From: Cytophagales bacterium
GTDB taxonomy: Bacteria; Bacteroidota; Bacteroidia; Cytophagales; Cyclobacteriaceae
Length of the DNA stretch: 62,787 nucleotides
Direction: 5' to 3'
NCBI GenBank assembly: GCA_027317105.1
Contig: DAHVFH010000144.1
Span: forward strand, 1-62,787
Shown: positions 43,584 to 52,632 of the stretch, piece after piece
Layout of the letters: each line of letters starts with the position of its first letter
Position numbering within the stretch: the first letter of the stretch is position 1
Program-made: the position numbers and the translations under genes
Notes under the pieces: model-generated
Told to the model about the DNA's origin: nothing
The model's input: the letters and a program-made list of their open reading frames with translations, nothing else
Databases searched by the model: none

Positions 43584-44684
43584 ATGGGCTTGCTAGAATT
43601 TTATATGAACGAAGATCCTTTAAATAGAAGCCGACCAAAAAAAAAGGTTTTAAAGACACTCTTCAAGGCTGCATGGATTTTGCCCTTGCTCGGATTAGGG
43701 TTTTATGGATTGCGAACCGAGCTATATCGCGCGCAAATCCTGCCCCCCTCTGCGAATCCAAATATAGCGATACCCCAAAATAATCTAACGGAGGCACTAT
43801 GGAAGGCTCCAGATGTGAATACTTTGCCCATGAATGAAACGGGCAAAGAAATTCGATATGGAAAAGAATTGATCGCCCATACTTCCGAATATCTTGGGCC
43901 GAAGGGAAGCATTCGGTCGATGAGCAATGGGATGAATTGCCAGAACTGCCATCTCGATGCTGGCACTAAACCTTTTGGTAATAATTATAGTGCGGTGGCT
44001 TCCACGTATCCAAAATTCAGGGCACGATCAGGTACGGAGGAGACCATACAGAAAAGGGTGAACGACTGCATTGAACGAAGCTTAAATGGTCAACCGTTGT
44101 CCGATGAAAGCTGTGAGATGAAGGCCATTGTGGCGTACATAAAATGGGTGGGGAGTAATGTGCCTAAAGGAGTAACCCCAAAAGGCGCTGGCTTGGTGGA
44201 CCTGGCTTTTCTTAGCCAACAAGCCGATCCCAAAAAGGGTAAAATCTTGTATCAGACAAAGTGTGTGCTTTGCCATAAAGCAAATGGGGAAGGGACCATG
44301 AACGCAAAGGGAAACGCCTGGACCTATCCGCCACTTTGGGGAGATCAGAGTTATAATCATGGCGCGGGGTTGTTTCGCCTCTCTCGTTTTGCCGGATACA
44401 TAAAGGCTAATATGCCATTTGGGACTACTTTCGACAAACCTCAACTAACGGATGAAGAAGCCTGGCACCTGGCCGCCTTTGTCAATTCGATGCCGCGGCC
44501 AACTAAAGACATGGCCAAAGACTGGCCCGACATTTCAAAAAAACCAATTGACCATCCCTTTGGACCTTTTGTTGATGGCTTTGACGAGCACCAGCATAAA
44601 TACGGGCCTTTTTCCCCCATCAAAGAAAAGCGGGAGAAGCTAAAAAAAATGAAGACCATTACTGCGAAGAAACGCGATAAGTAA
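43584..44684 (+). CDS. TsdA-like thiosulfate dehydrogenase, dihaem cytochrome c
   Basis: The 366-residue protein has an N-terminal membrane anchor (about 28-45) and two cytochrome c domains. CxxCH motifs are at residues 119-123 (NCQNCH) and 227-231 (KCVLCH). The first domain contains ETIQKRVNDCIERSLNGQPL, whose Cys162 is spaced from His123 about as the axial Cys ligand of haem 1 in known TsdA enzymes. TsdA couples two thiosulfates to tetrathionate (or the reverse). The C-terminal tail is basic (KEKREKLKKMKT). An in-frame ATG at 43605 is also possible. The gene is divergent from the Crp/Fnr gene and close to the MBL-rhodanese operon, supporting a sulfur role. Confidence 0.8.
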   Translation: MGLLEFYMNEDPLNRSRPKKKVLKTLFKAAWILPLLGLGFYGLRTELYRAQILPPSANPNIAIPQNNLTEALWKAPDVNTLPMNETGKEIRYGKELIAHTSEYLGPKGSIRSMSNGMNCQNCHLDAGTKPFGNNYSAVASTYPKFRARSGTEETIQKRVNDCIERSLNGQPLSDESCEMKAIVAYIKWVGSNVPKGVTPKGAGLVDLAFLSQQADPKKGKILYQTKCVLCHKANGEGTMNAKGNAWTYPPLWGDQSYNHGAGLFRLSRFAGYIKANMPFGTTFDKPQLTDEEAWHLAAFVNSMPRPTKDMAKDWPDISKKPIDHPFGPFVDGFDEHQHKYGPFSPIKEKREKLKKMKTITAKKRDK

Positions 44685-44912
44685 AAACACGTGTGACTTA
44701 TGGAAGCGGCCTGAATAAAATACCTTTCTTTTGTCGGCCTCGAAATGGCTATATTACTTATGTTTAAGGAGGGATATAAAGTATAAATAAACTGAGCGGT
44801 AAACATTGGGTATGTGGATTTGGAGCGTATGGAGTTGCAACGCTTAACGATAACGACATCGGTAGCAATAAAATTTGAATTTTAAGAAATTTAAAACTTT
44901 CAATCTTATGTG

Positions 44913-47900
44913 ATGCCCAAACGCCTAAAAATCTTATTCCTGGAAGAGAAAGTTAAAGATTTAGAAATGATCCAGCGGCTGCTAAAGCAAGAGGATATAA
45001 ATTTCACTTCTCAAGTTTCAATTGACAGGCCATCTTATCTGCTGGCCTTGCAAAACTTTAAACCCGATGTTATCCTGGCCAATCATTCACTGCCCCAGTT
45101 TAATTCGGTGGAGGCATTGGAAATAATGCAGGATCAACGACCGGGCACGGCTTTTCTTTTAGTGACCGACCCCGTATCGGAAGAATTTGCTGTGGCCGTG
45201 ATAAAAAAAGGAGCTGATGATTATATTTTAAAAGCGCAGCTCGACCGATTGCCCGAGGCCATCCAATCGGCCTTAAAACACCGGCTCACCAAGAAAGAAA
45301 AAAAAACGAATGGGCATGTGGCTACTTCCACGGGCAAAAATTCCGAAGAAAAATACAGAGACCTTATTGAAAATACGAATGACATTATCTGCACCCATGA
45401 CTTGGATGGGAAAATTCTTTTTGTGAACAAGGCAGCAGAAAAGATTATTGGAGCCACCTTTAATCCACAAATGAACTTAAGGATTCTTGATATCCTTTCT
45501 CCAGATACCAAAAATAAATTTTACGACTATCTTGACTATATAAAAAAAGAAGGCCAGGCGCATGGATTGATGAAGGTGCAAACCTTCACCGGGGAGATCC
45601 TTATATGGGAATACAACAATCGGTTGATAACAATAGGTACGGATTCCCCTTTCATACATGGCCATGCCCGTGATATTACCGAACTTAAAAAATCGGAACA
45701 AAAATACAGAACCACCCTTCAACGCATCACCGAAGGCTTTGTGGCTCTTGATAAGAATTTGTGCTGTACGTATATAAACGAAAAAGCCGGAGAAATTTTT
45801 GGGTGTGCGCCTGAAAACCTAATTGCCAAAAATATTTGGACGGAATTTCCTGAAACCGTAGGGCAGGCGTTTCTGAAAGGGTGTGAAAAAGCGATGACTG
45901 AGCAACTCAATGTTTATTTCGAAGAATATTATCCGTCTTTTGATAAATGGTTTGAAAATCACATCTATCCTTCACCGGAAGGGCTGTCTATTTATTTTAG
46001 CGATATTTCAGAGCGCAAGAAGTTCAATACGATCCTCTCCGAAAATAACAAGTTTATCGAAAGTATTGTGAATGCCTCACCGCATATCATTTACATTTAT
46101 GATTTAGTAGAAATGCGCAATGTGTATGTGAACCGTGGCATCGATAAAATTTTGAACTATTCCGAGAAAGAAATAAAACACTTAGCCAGTGGTGTATTAA
46201 CCGCCTTAATGCACCCCGATGATTTTGATAACTATGTAGCTAACATTTATCCGCGATATGCCCTACTTGCCGATAGGCAACAGCTTGTGCACGATTATCG
46301 AATGCGGCATAAAGATGGCGGGTGGCGGATGCTGAGGAGTAACGAATCCATATTTTCAAGGCAACCCGATGGTTCCCCCAAGCAAATCTTTGGTTCATGC
46401 GAAGACATCACCAATGCCCAAAAAGTTGAATCGCAATTGGCGGGAGAAAAAAAAGTATTGGAAATGGCTGCGCTCGGAAAACCGCTGCCAGAAATTCTCG
46501 AAACCATTGTTTTAAATTACGAATCGTATTCGCAAGATACCCTTTGCTCGATTTTACTTCCCGATAAAGAAGGCACTCATTTACTTTTGGGTGCTGGCCC
46601 CAGCATGCCTCCGGCCTATAATAAAGCAATAGATGGTGGTTCTATCGGACCTGCGGAAAGGTCTTGCGGAACGGCTGCCTACCGAAAGGAAAGAGTGATT
46701 GTATCGGATATTGCCAACGATCCGCTGTGGAAAGACTATCGCGCCCTTGCCTTGAGTCATGGCTTAAAATCATGTTGGTCAACTCCTATCTTTTCCATTC
46801 ATAGAGTGTTGATCGCGACTTTTGCCGTTTACTACCGGACGTGCCGAGAACCAGACAATGAAGATCTGGCTTCGATAGATTGGGCAAGTAACCAGGTGAG
46901 TATTATTCTGGAGAAGCATAACTCGGAGCAGCGAATAAGAATGAGCGAAGAAAAATACCGCCAACTGGTAGAGCAAGCTTCAGATGGTATATTTATTGCC
47001 AATTCCAATTTTCAATACATCGATGCTAATGTGATGGCGTGTGCTATGCTGGGGTACACCAAAGAGGAACTACTAAAGTTTACGATTAAAGACCTGGCTT
47101 ATTTGGAGCCAGGCGAAAGACCCTTGCGATTAAACGAAATGCAAGACAGAAAAGCCATTGTACAAGAGCGGAAGTTAAGGCGTAACGATGGAACTTTATT
47201 GGATGTAGAAATTAATGCGACACGGATGCGAGATGGAAATTTTCTGAGTTTTGTGCGCGATATTTCAGAACGCAAAAAAGTAGGAAGGTTGATCAAAGAA
47301 AGCGAAGAAAAATACCGAAACCTGATTGAGCAAGCAGCCGACCCCATCGTTAGCTATCAAGCAGATGGAAAATTAATTGATGCCAACGAATCCTTTTATA
47401 AAATCTCGGGCTATAGCCGATCGCAGGTTCCTGATCTCTCCATAAGCGATTTGGTTTTTGCGGAAGACCTGATCGGCAACCCGTTTAACTGGAAGGCGCT
47501 AAAATCCGGACTCACCGTAATAAACGAACGCAGGCTCAAATGCCGCGATGGCTCGGCTGTTGATGTTGAGCTTAATTCGAGGATGTTGCCCAATGGCACT
47601 TTTATGCTTATTGGCAGAGACTTAACCGAGCGGAAAAAAACCAAAAAAATAATAGAAGATAGCGAGAAAAAATACCGCAATTTAGTAGAACAGGCGTCCG
47701 ATGGAATTATCCAGATAAATGAATGGGGTCAAATCATTTTGGTAAATGCAGCCCTTTGCCACCTGCTTGGTTATACCAATACCGAATTTATGAAATTGCG
47801 GATTGAAGATACTTATGCCGAAACGGAAAAGCACCTTGCCCAACAAAGACGGGAGCAGGTAATAGAAAAAGGTTTGCTGTCTTTCGAACGGATGCTGGTG

Positions 47901-48182
47901 CGAAAAGATAGCACGTTGGTTTCGGTGGAGATAACCTTATCTAAAATCGGAGAAGGACAATTGTTGGGCATGGTTCGTGATATCACCGAACGCAAAGCTG
48001 CTGAAGAAAAAATTGCTAAATTAAACAATGACCTTGAGCTGCGGGTAAAAGAACGCACCGCGGAGTTGGAAATAGCCAATAAGGAGTTGGCGGAAATCAA
48101 TGATTTATTCTTAGGCCGCGAAGCGCGGATTATCGAATTGAAAGAAGCGTTGGCGGAATTGCAAAAAAAGCAAAACCCTTAA
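44913..48182 (+). CDS. multi-PAS/GAF sensor protein without kinase domain
   Basis: The protein of about 1089 residues begins with a receiver-like domain (about 1-125; LFLEEKV and PDVILANHS in place of the phospho-Asp site, so it may be inactive). PAS domains begin at about 146, 262, 379, 680, 797 and 918; a GAF domain lies at about 515-670. The last 60 residues form a coiled coil (LRVKERTAELEIANKEL). No HisKA or ATPase domain is present. It is followed after 31 bp by the large kinase gene, so it may act in trans on it or on the CheB-CheR system. The ligand is unknown. GTG 44910 precedes the ATG by one codon. Confidence 0.88.
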   Translation: MPKRLKILFLEEKVKDLEMIQRLLKQEDINFTSQVSIDRPSYLLALQNFKPDVILANHSLPQFNSVEALEIMQDQRPGTAFLLVTDPVSEEFAVAVIKKGADDYILKAQLDRLPEAIQSALKHRLTKKEKKTNGHVATSTGKNSEEKYRDLIENTNDIICTHDLDGKILFVNKAAEKIIGATFNPQMNLRILDILSPDTKNKFYDYLDYIKKEGQAHGLMKVQTFTGEILIWEYNNRLITIGTDSPFIHGHARDITELKKSEQKYRTTLQRITEGFVALDKNLCCTYINEKAGEIFGCAPENLIAKNIWTEFPETVGQAFLKGCEKAMTEQLNVYFEEYYPSFDKWFENHIYPSPEGLSIYFSDISERKKFNTILSENNKFIESIVNASPHIIYIYDLVEMRNVYVNRGIDKILNYSEKEIKHLASGVLTALMHPDDFDNYVANIYPRYALLADRQQLVHDYRMRHKDGGWRMLRSNESIFSRQPDGSPKQIFGSCEDITNAQKVESQLAGEKKVLEMAALGKPLPEILETIVLNYESYSQDTLCSILLPDKEGTHLLLGAGPSMPPAYNKAIDGGSIGPAERSCGTAAYRKERVIVSDIANDPLWKDYRALALSHGLKSCWSTPIFSIHRVLIATFAVYYRTCREPDNEDLASIDWASNQVSIILEKHNSEQRIRMSEEKYRQLVEQASDGIFIANSNFQYIDANVMACAMLGYTKEELLKFTIKDLAYLEPGERPLRLNEMQDRKAIVQERKLRRNDGTLLDVEINATRMRDGNFLSFVRDISERKKVGRLIKESEEKYRNLIEQAADPIVSYQADGKLIDANESFYKISGYSRSQVPDLSISDLVFAEDLIGNPFNWKALKSGLTVINERRLKCRDGSAVDVELNSRMLPNGTFMLIGRDLTERKKTKKIIEDSEKKYRNLVEQASDGIIQINEWGQIILVNAALCHLLGYTNTEFMKLRIEDTYAETEKHLAQQRREQVIEKGLLSFERMLVRKDSTLVSVEITLSKIGEGQLLGMVRDITERKAAEEKIAKLNNDLELRVKERTAELEIANKELAEINDLFLGREARIIELKEALAELQKKQNP

Positions 48183-48213
48183 AGTGTACGACAAGTAGTT
48201 ACTTTTATAATAA

Positions 48214-51200
48214 ATGGAAACCATTTCTTACCCTTTGGTTCTAGTCCTCATATTTCAATGTATAGTTACAGGCAGCTTACTGTTACTGTTATTCCGGTTG
48301 CGCACGGTGTTTGGGTTGAGTTTGTTTTACATCACCCTCGGACTTTTTATGTTCATGCATTATTTCTATACCCAGACTTTTACCGCTGAAATCTTGCCGG
48401 GTATTGACCTGTCCATCGGCTCAACGGTAATGTATTCGGCCATTCTCTTCTCTCTTTTGTTGATTTACATAAAGGAAGATGCGCGCGAGGCAAGAAAAGT
48501 AGTTTATACGTTAATACTCTTTAATTTCTTGTTTGCAATTCCATTGTACGTCACAAGCATCGGGCTTGTTCAAAAAGTTTTTATTAACCGGTATGACATG
48601 CCGATTTCATTTTTTCAAACAAAAATCTCTTTTTTGATAGTAGGTTCTGTTTCCATTCTTTTGGATAGCGTGGTGTTAATAATCCTCTATGAAGCTTTAT
48701 CAAAATGGCTATCTTCAATGTTATTGAGAATTTTTTTTACTATGGGCATTGTATTGGTGATGCATACCCTGCTTTTTGACTCTAATTCTATTTTCTCAAG
48801 CCAACTAATTATCGCTTTAATAGCGGTAGGAATTTCAAAAATGATTGCCGTACCCGTGTATTCTTTCCTGTTTTGGCTGTACCTCATTTATTTTGAAAAG
48901 GAATTATCGGCAAACGGAAGGGAAGCGTACCGGATACACGATATCTTCAATCTCTTCACGTATCGACAAAAATTTCAAGCGCTATTGGGAGAGGATAAAG
49001 AAGTGCAAAGGCAGTTAGTTGAAAAAACGCTTGAACTTGAAAGATCGCTGCGAAGGTTTACGATCCTTTCCACCGTTCGTGGTTTGCGGATGGATCAATT
49101 TTCAACCGCTCATCAAGCTCATGAGTTTCTTGTGAAAGTGAAGGATGCCTTTGAAGTGGATGCTTGCGCCCTTCATGAAATTCAAGGCAATCAGTTGAAA
49201 TTATTGAGCAGCGTAGGAATAACCGAACAAGAGAAAGAAATCACATTGGCTCATCCCTTTGTCTACAAAATAATAAGTGCCAAAAAACCGTTGACCGTGG
49301 AGGATACTTCTGACGACTCTACCTTTCAAATTAATGAGGCATTCAGCTACATATCATGTGCCGGGGCGCCCTTGCTTGAGAAAAATGAGGTCATCGGTAT
49401 TATTAAGCTATATGCCCTGAATACCAAACGGTCTTTTTCTCCTTTAGAATTAGAACACCTTCAGTTGGTGGCCAGCCAGGCCTCTACGCTCTTTCAAAAC
49501 GCCAAACTTTTTGCGCAAAACGAAAAACACAAAGAGGTGCTGGTGAAGCAAATTTTGGTAAGAAAGAAAGCGGAAGCGGAGTTGCTTCAAACCAATGGCC
49601 AGCTCACCACCATCTTGCAGGCCGAGCCCGAATGTGTTAAAGTATTGAACCGGCAGGGTGAATTGCTGTCGATAAACCCAGCCGGCCTGGCGATGGTTGA
49701 GGCCGATAACGAGCAACAGGTGTTGGATCACCGCATGGTGGACCTGGTGGATCAAAAATACCGAATGGCCTTTAATAGACTAACGCTCGAAGTTTTTAAT
49801 GGGAACAAAGGAGAAATGGAATTTGAAGTAACCGGGTTGAAGGGAGGCCATCGGTGGCTGGAGACGCATGCGGTGCCACTCCGCAACGCGGCCGGAGAAA
49901 TTACCTCGCTGCTAGGGGTAACCCGTGATATAAGCGCGCGAAAAAAAGCTGAACTTGAAATAAAAGAAAAAGCCATTCAGTTAAAAATGCTAACCGATAA
50001 TTTGCCCGAAACCATGATGTACCAGGTGGTGCGCGAATTAGACGGAGAAATGAAGTTCACCTTTGTGAGCAGCGGGGTGACTGCCCTCACCGGCAAAACC
50101 CCCGAACAAATAATGGCCGACCCTTCTGTCCTCTATGAACCCATACATGATGATGACAAGGAAAAGTTCGCTATCGCAGAAGAAATTTCCTTTCAAAACA
50201 TGTCTGTTTTTCATATTGTAGTACGCTTTAAAAATGTGGCCGGTGAATGGCGGATATTGGAAATCCGATCCATGCCCCGAAAGTTGCCAGATGGCCGGGT
50301 AGTTTGGGATGGTGTTAATACTGACATCACTAAGCGCAAAAAAGAGGAAGAGGAGAAAGGATTATTGAATGAAAAATTATTGAAGGCAACCGAAATAGCG
50401 AATTTCGGTTTCCTGGATTGGAACTTGATCACCAATGATATTTATCTTTCTCCGCAAATCAATAAAATATATGGTATTCCGAAAAACGTGATGAATACAG
50501 CCCAGTTCATTTCGAAAGTAGTTCATCCGGAGGACATTGAATTTGTAAATGAAAACCTGGCCCTGGCAATGAAAGGAATTAAAAAGTACAATATCGAACA
50601 CCGCATTGTGCGGCCTGATGGTGCCATTATTTGGTTAAAGGCACAAGCAGAACTATCTAAAAGCAAGGATGGAAAGCCTGAAAGAATGCTCGGCACCATC
50701 TTGGACATCACCGAAAGTAAGCGGAATGAGGAGCAAATAAAATCATATAACCATCAGTTGCAGGAGCTAACCACCCACCTGCAAACGGTGCGTGAGGAGG
50801 AACGCGCAGGTTTGGCCCGCGAGCTACACGATGAACTGGGGCAGCAGCTCACCGCACTGAAAATGGATCTGGCCTGGATAGCCGCCCATGCCCCTGCCGA
50901 TCAGAAACTCAAGGACAAAGTGGCCACCTGCATCAGCCTCACCCAGGAAGCCGTTTTCACTATTCGCAAAATCAATTCAGAACTACGCCCTTCGCTGCTT
51001 GACGACCTGGGCCTTTTTGCCTCACTCGACTACCAATTAAAAGAATTTTCTAAACGGTTTAATGTCAAAGGCAAGCTTACATTTGGCACGGAGGAGTCTC
51101 ATTTGGACGCCTCCAAATCGATTGCCATTTTTCGCGTTTTTCAGGAGTCGCTCACCAATATCGCGCGGCATGCCGAAGCCAGTCAGGTAAACGCCACAAT

Positions 51201-51393
51201 AAAAATAACGGGACAGCAACTGGAGATGATAGTAGCTGATGACGGAAAAGGGTTGGCCGAAAACAAAAATGGGCAGAAGAAATCATTCGGCATCTTAGGC
51301 ATGAAAGAACGTGCACTCATGTTGGGGGGCACTTTAACGATCACGTCCGCACCCGGAAAAGGTACTACGCTGCAATTGTTGGTGCCTCTTTAA
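48214..51393 (+). CDS. membrane sensor histidine kinase (7TM, GAF, PAS, HisKA_3)
   Basis: The 1059-residue protein has seven hydrophobic segments (about 5-235), a GAF domain (about 285-430), three PAS domains (about 455-570, 580-705, 725-835) and a HisKA_3 domain with LARELHDELGQQLTALKMDL (phospho-His about 872), then HATPase_c (G box DDGKGLAENKNGQKKSFGILGMKERA). This is the NarX/DegS-type kinase class that pairs with NarL-type regulators. The next gene, 16 bp away, encodes such a regulator, so this is a cognate pair. Confidence 0.95.
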   Translation: METISYPLVLVLIFQCIVTGSLLLLLFRLRTVFGLSLFYITLGLFMFMHYFYTQTFTAEILPGIDLSIGSTVMYSAILFSLLLIYIKEDAREARKVVYTLILFNFLFAIPLYVTSIGLVQKVFINRYDMPISFFQTKISFLIVGSVSILLDSVVLIILYEALSKWLSSMLLRIFFTMGIVLVMHTLLFDSNSIFSSQLIIALIAVGISKMIAVPVYSFLFWLYLIYFEKELSANGREAYRIHDIFNLFTYRQKFQALLGEDKEVQRQLVEKTLELERSLRRFTILSTVRGLRMDQFSTAHQAHEFLVKVKDAFEVDACALHEIQGNQLKLLSSVGITEQEKEITLAHPFVYKIISAKKPLTVEDTSDDSTFQINEAFSYISCAGAPLLEKNEVIGIIKLYALNTKRSFSPLELEHLQLVASQASTLFQNAKLFAQNEKHKEVLVKQILVRKKAEAELLQTNGQLTTILQAEPECVKVLNRQGELLSINPAGLAMVEADNEQQVLDHRMVDLVDQKYRMAFNRLTLEVFNGNKGEMEFEVTGLKGGHRWLETHAVPLRNAAGEITSLLGVTRDISARKKAELEIKEKAIQLKMLTDNLPETMMYQVVRELDGEMKFTFVSSGVTALTGKTPEQIMADPSVLYEPIHDDDKEKFAIAEEISFQNMSVFHIVVRFKNVAGEWRILEIRSMPRKLPDGRVVWDGVNTDITKRKKEEEEKGLLNEKLLKATEIANFGFLDWNLITNDIYLSPQINKIYGIPKNVMNTAQFISKVVHPEDIEFVNENLALAMKGIKKYNIEHRIVRPDGAIIWLKAQAELSKSKDGKPERMLGTILDITESKRNEEQIKSYNHQLQELTTHLQTVREEERAGLARELHDELGQQLTALKMDLAWIAAHAPADQKLKDKVATCISLTQEAVFTIRKINSELRPSLLDDLGLFASLDYQLKEFSKRFNVKGKLTFGTEESHLDASKSIAIFRVFQESLTNIARHAEASQVNATIKITGQQLEMIVADDGKGLAENKNGQKKSFGILGMKERALMLGGTLTITSAPGKGTTLQLLVPL

Positions 51394-51409
51394 AAAAAAC
51401 TCATTTCTT

Positions 51410-52048
51410 ATGATAAAGAATTATCATTTTCTATTGGCCGATGATCACGCCCTGATCCGCAAAGGACTGACACAAATCATCAAGGATGACTTTGCCAAAG
51501 TCCTTATTTCAGAAGCACCCGATACCCCTTCGGTGTTAAAATACCTGGCGGTCAATCAGGTTGATGTCTTAATCACGGACATCAGCATGCCAGGGGCTAC
51601 CGGCCTGGAACTGCTCAAACAAGTGAAAGACAAATACCCAACCGTTGCTGTATTGGTGCTGAGCATGCACGCGGAGGAGCAATATGCCCTGCGTGCGTTG
51701 CGCCTGGGCGCCTCGGGCTACCTCACCAAAGAAAGTGCGCCCGAAGAATTGATCAAAGCACTCCGCCATATTTTGGCAGGAAAAAAATATGTCTCTTCCA
51801 CGCTGGCATCCTTTATGGCCGATCACCTGGATGCCGGCAAAGCGATAGAATTACATGAAACGCTCTCCGACCGTGAGCTGGAGGTGTTAAAACGTATCGC
51901 ACAAGGAAAATCGCTAATAGAAATTGGAGGAGCGCTAAACCTTAGCCCCAACACCATCAGCACCTACCGAACCCGGTTGCTCGATAAAATGAACATGAAG
52001 ACTAATGCCGAGCTAATCCAATACGTCTTGCAAAATAAATTGATCTGA
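51410..52048 (+). CDS. NarL/LuxR-type response regulator
   Basis: The 212-residue protein has a receiver domain (acidic pair ADDH at 12-13 and phospho-Asp57 in LITDISMPG; Lys about 107 in YLTKES) and a LuxR-type HTH (about 148-205; LSDRELEVLKRIAQGKSLIEIGGALNLSPNTISTYRTRLLDK). It is 16 bp downstream of the kinase gene and is the expected partner. Targets are unknown. No LuxR-like palindromes were noticed nearby. Confidence 0.96.
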   Translation: MIKNYHFLLADDHALIRKGLTQIIKDDFAKVLISEAPDTPSVLKYLAVNQVDVLITDISMPGATGLELLKQVKDKYPTVAVLVLSMHAEEQYALRALRLGASGYLTKESAPEELIKALRHILAGKKYVSSTLASFMADHLDAGKAIELHETLSDRELEVLKRIAQGKSLIEIGGALNLSPNTISTYRTRLLDKMNMKTNAELIQYVLQNKLI

Positions 52049-52245
52049 CCACTGTCAGATAAAAAATACGGAAGCTCCATTGCGATGCCCGAACCGCTAT
52101 GTTTTCCTATAATATCAACGTTTCAGTATGGGCTAAAGTAGGGTAGTGTTAGTACTACTTGACGTGAAGGAATAAATTGACCCCAGATTCAATTATCTGC
52201 TATATTTTAAGGATAGCCAGCAAGCCACTTTTGTGGAAAGGATAC

Positions 52246-52632
52246 ATGATGACAAAGAAAGATAAATCCCTGCTCATAGTTGAAGATTCCGCTGCGATCA
52301 CCGAAAGATTGTTGACACTTTTTTCGGAAATCAAACGCTTGGACATCCTTTTGCCTGTGGCTGACGGCCTTACCGCGTATTCGCGCATCACAAAAGAATT
52401 GCCCGAAATCATTTTGTTGGATATTCAGTTGCCCGGCCTGACGGGCGTGGAGATCCTGGAGCTGATCAATGAATTAAATTATTCGCCCCACATCATCATC
52501 CTCACCAATAATAACAATGAGTACCTGAAAGATAAATGCCTGGCCCTTGGGGCAAATGAATATTACGACAAGTCAACACAATTTGAGGAGGCTGTGAATT
52601 CGATAAAAAAAATGTGTGATGAAACCGATTAA
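52246..52632 (+). CDS. single-domain response regulator
   Basis: Starting at the ATG at 52246 (AAAGGA 5 bp upstream; an ATG three bases later is also possible) the protein has about 128 residues, one receiver domain with VEDSAAI, the phospho-Asp in LLDIQLPGLTG, Thr in IILTNNN and Lys in YDKSTQF. There is no output domain. Its last 14 bp overlap the start of the next gene, a sensor protein that ends after a histidine domain. The two may pass phosphate to each other. Confidence 0.88.
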   Translation: MMTKKDKSLLIVEDSAAITERLLTLFSEIKRLDILLPVADGLTAYSRITKELPEIILLDIQLPGLTGVEILELINELNYSPHIIILTNNNNEYLKDKCLALGANEYYDKSTQFEEAVNSIKKMCDETD

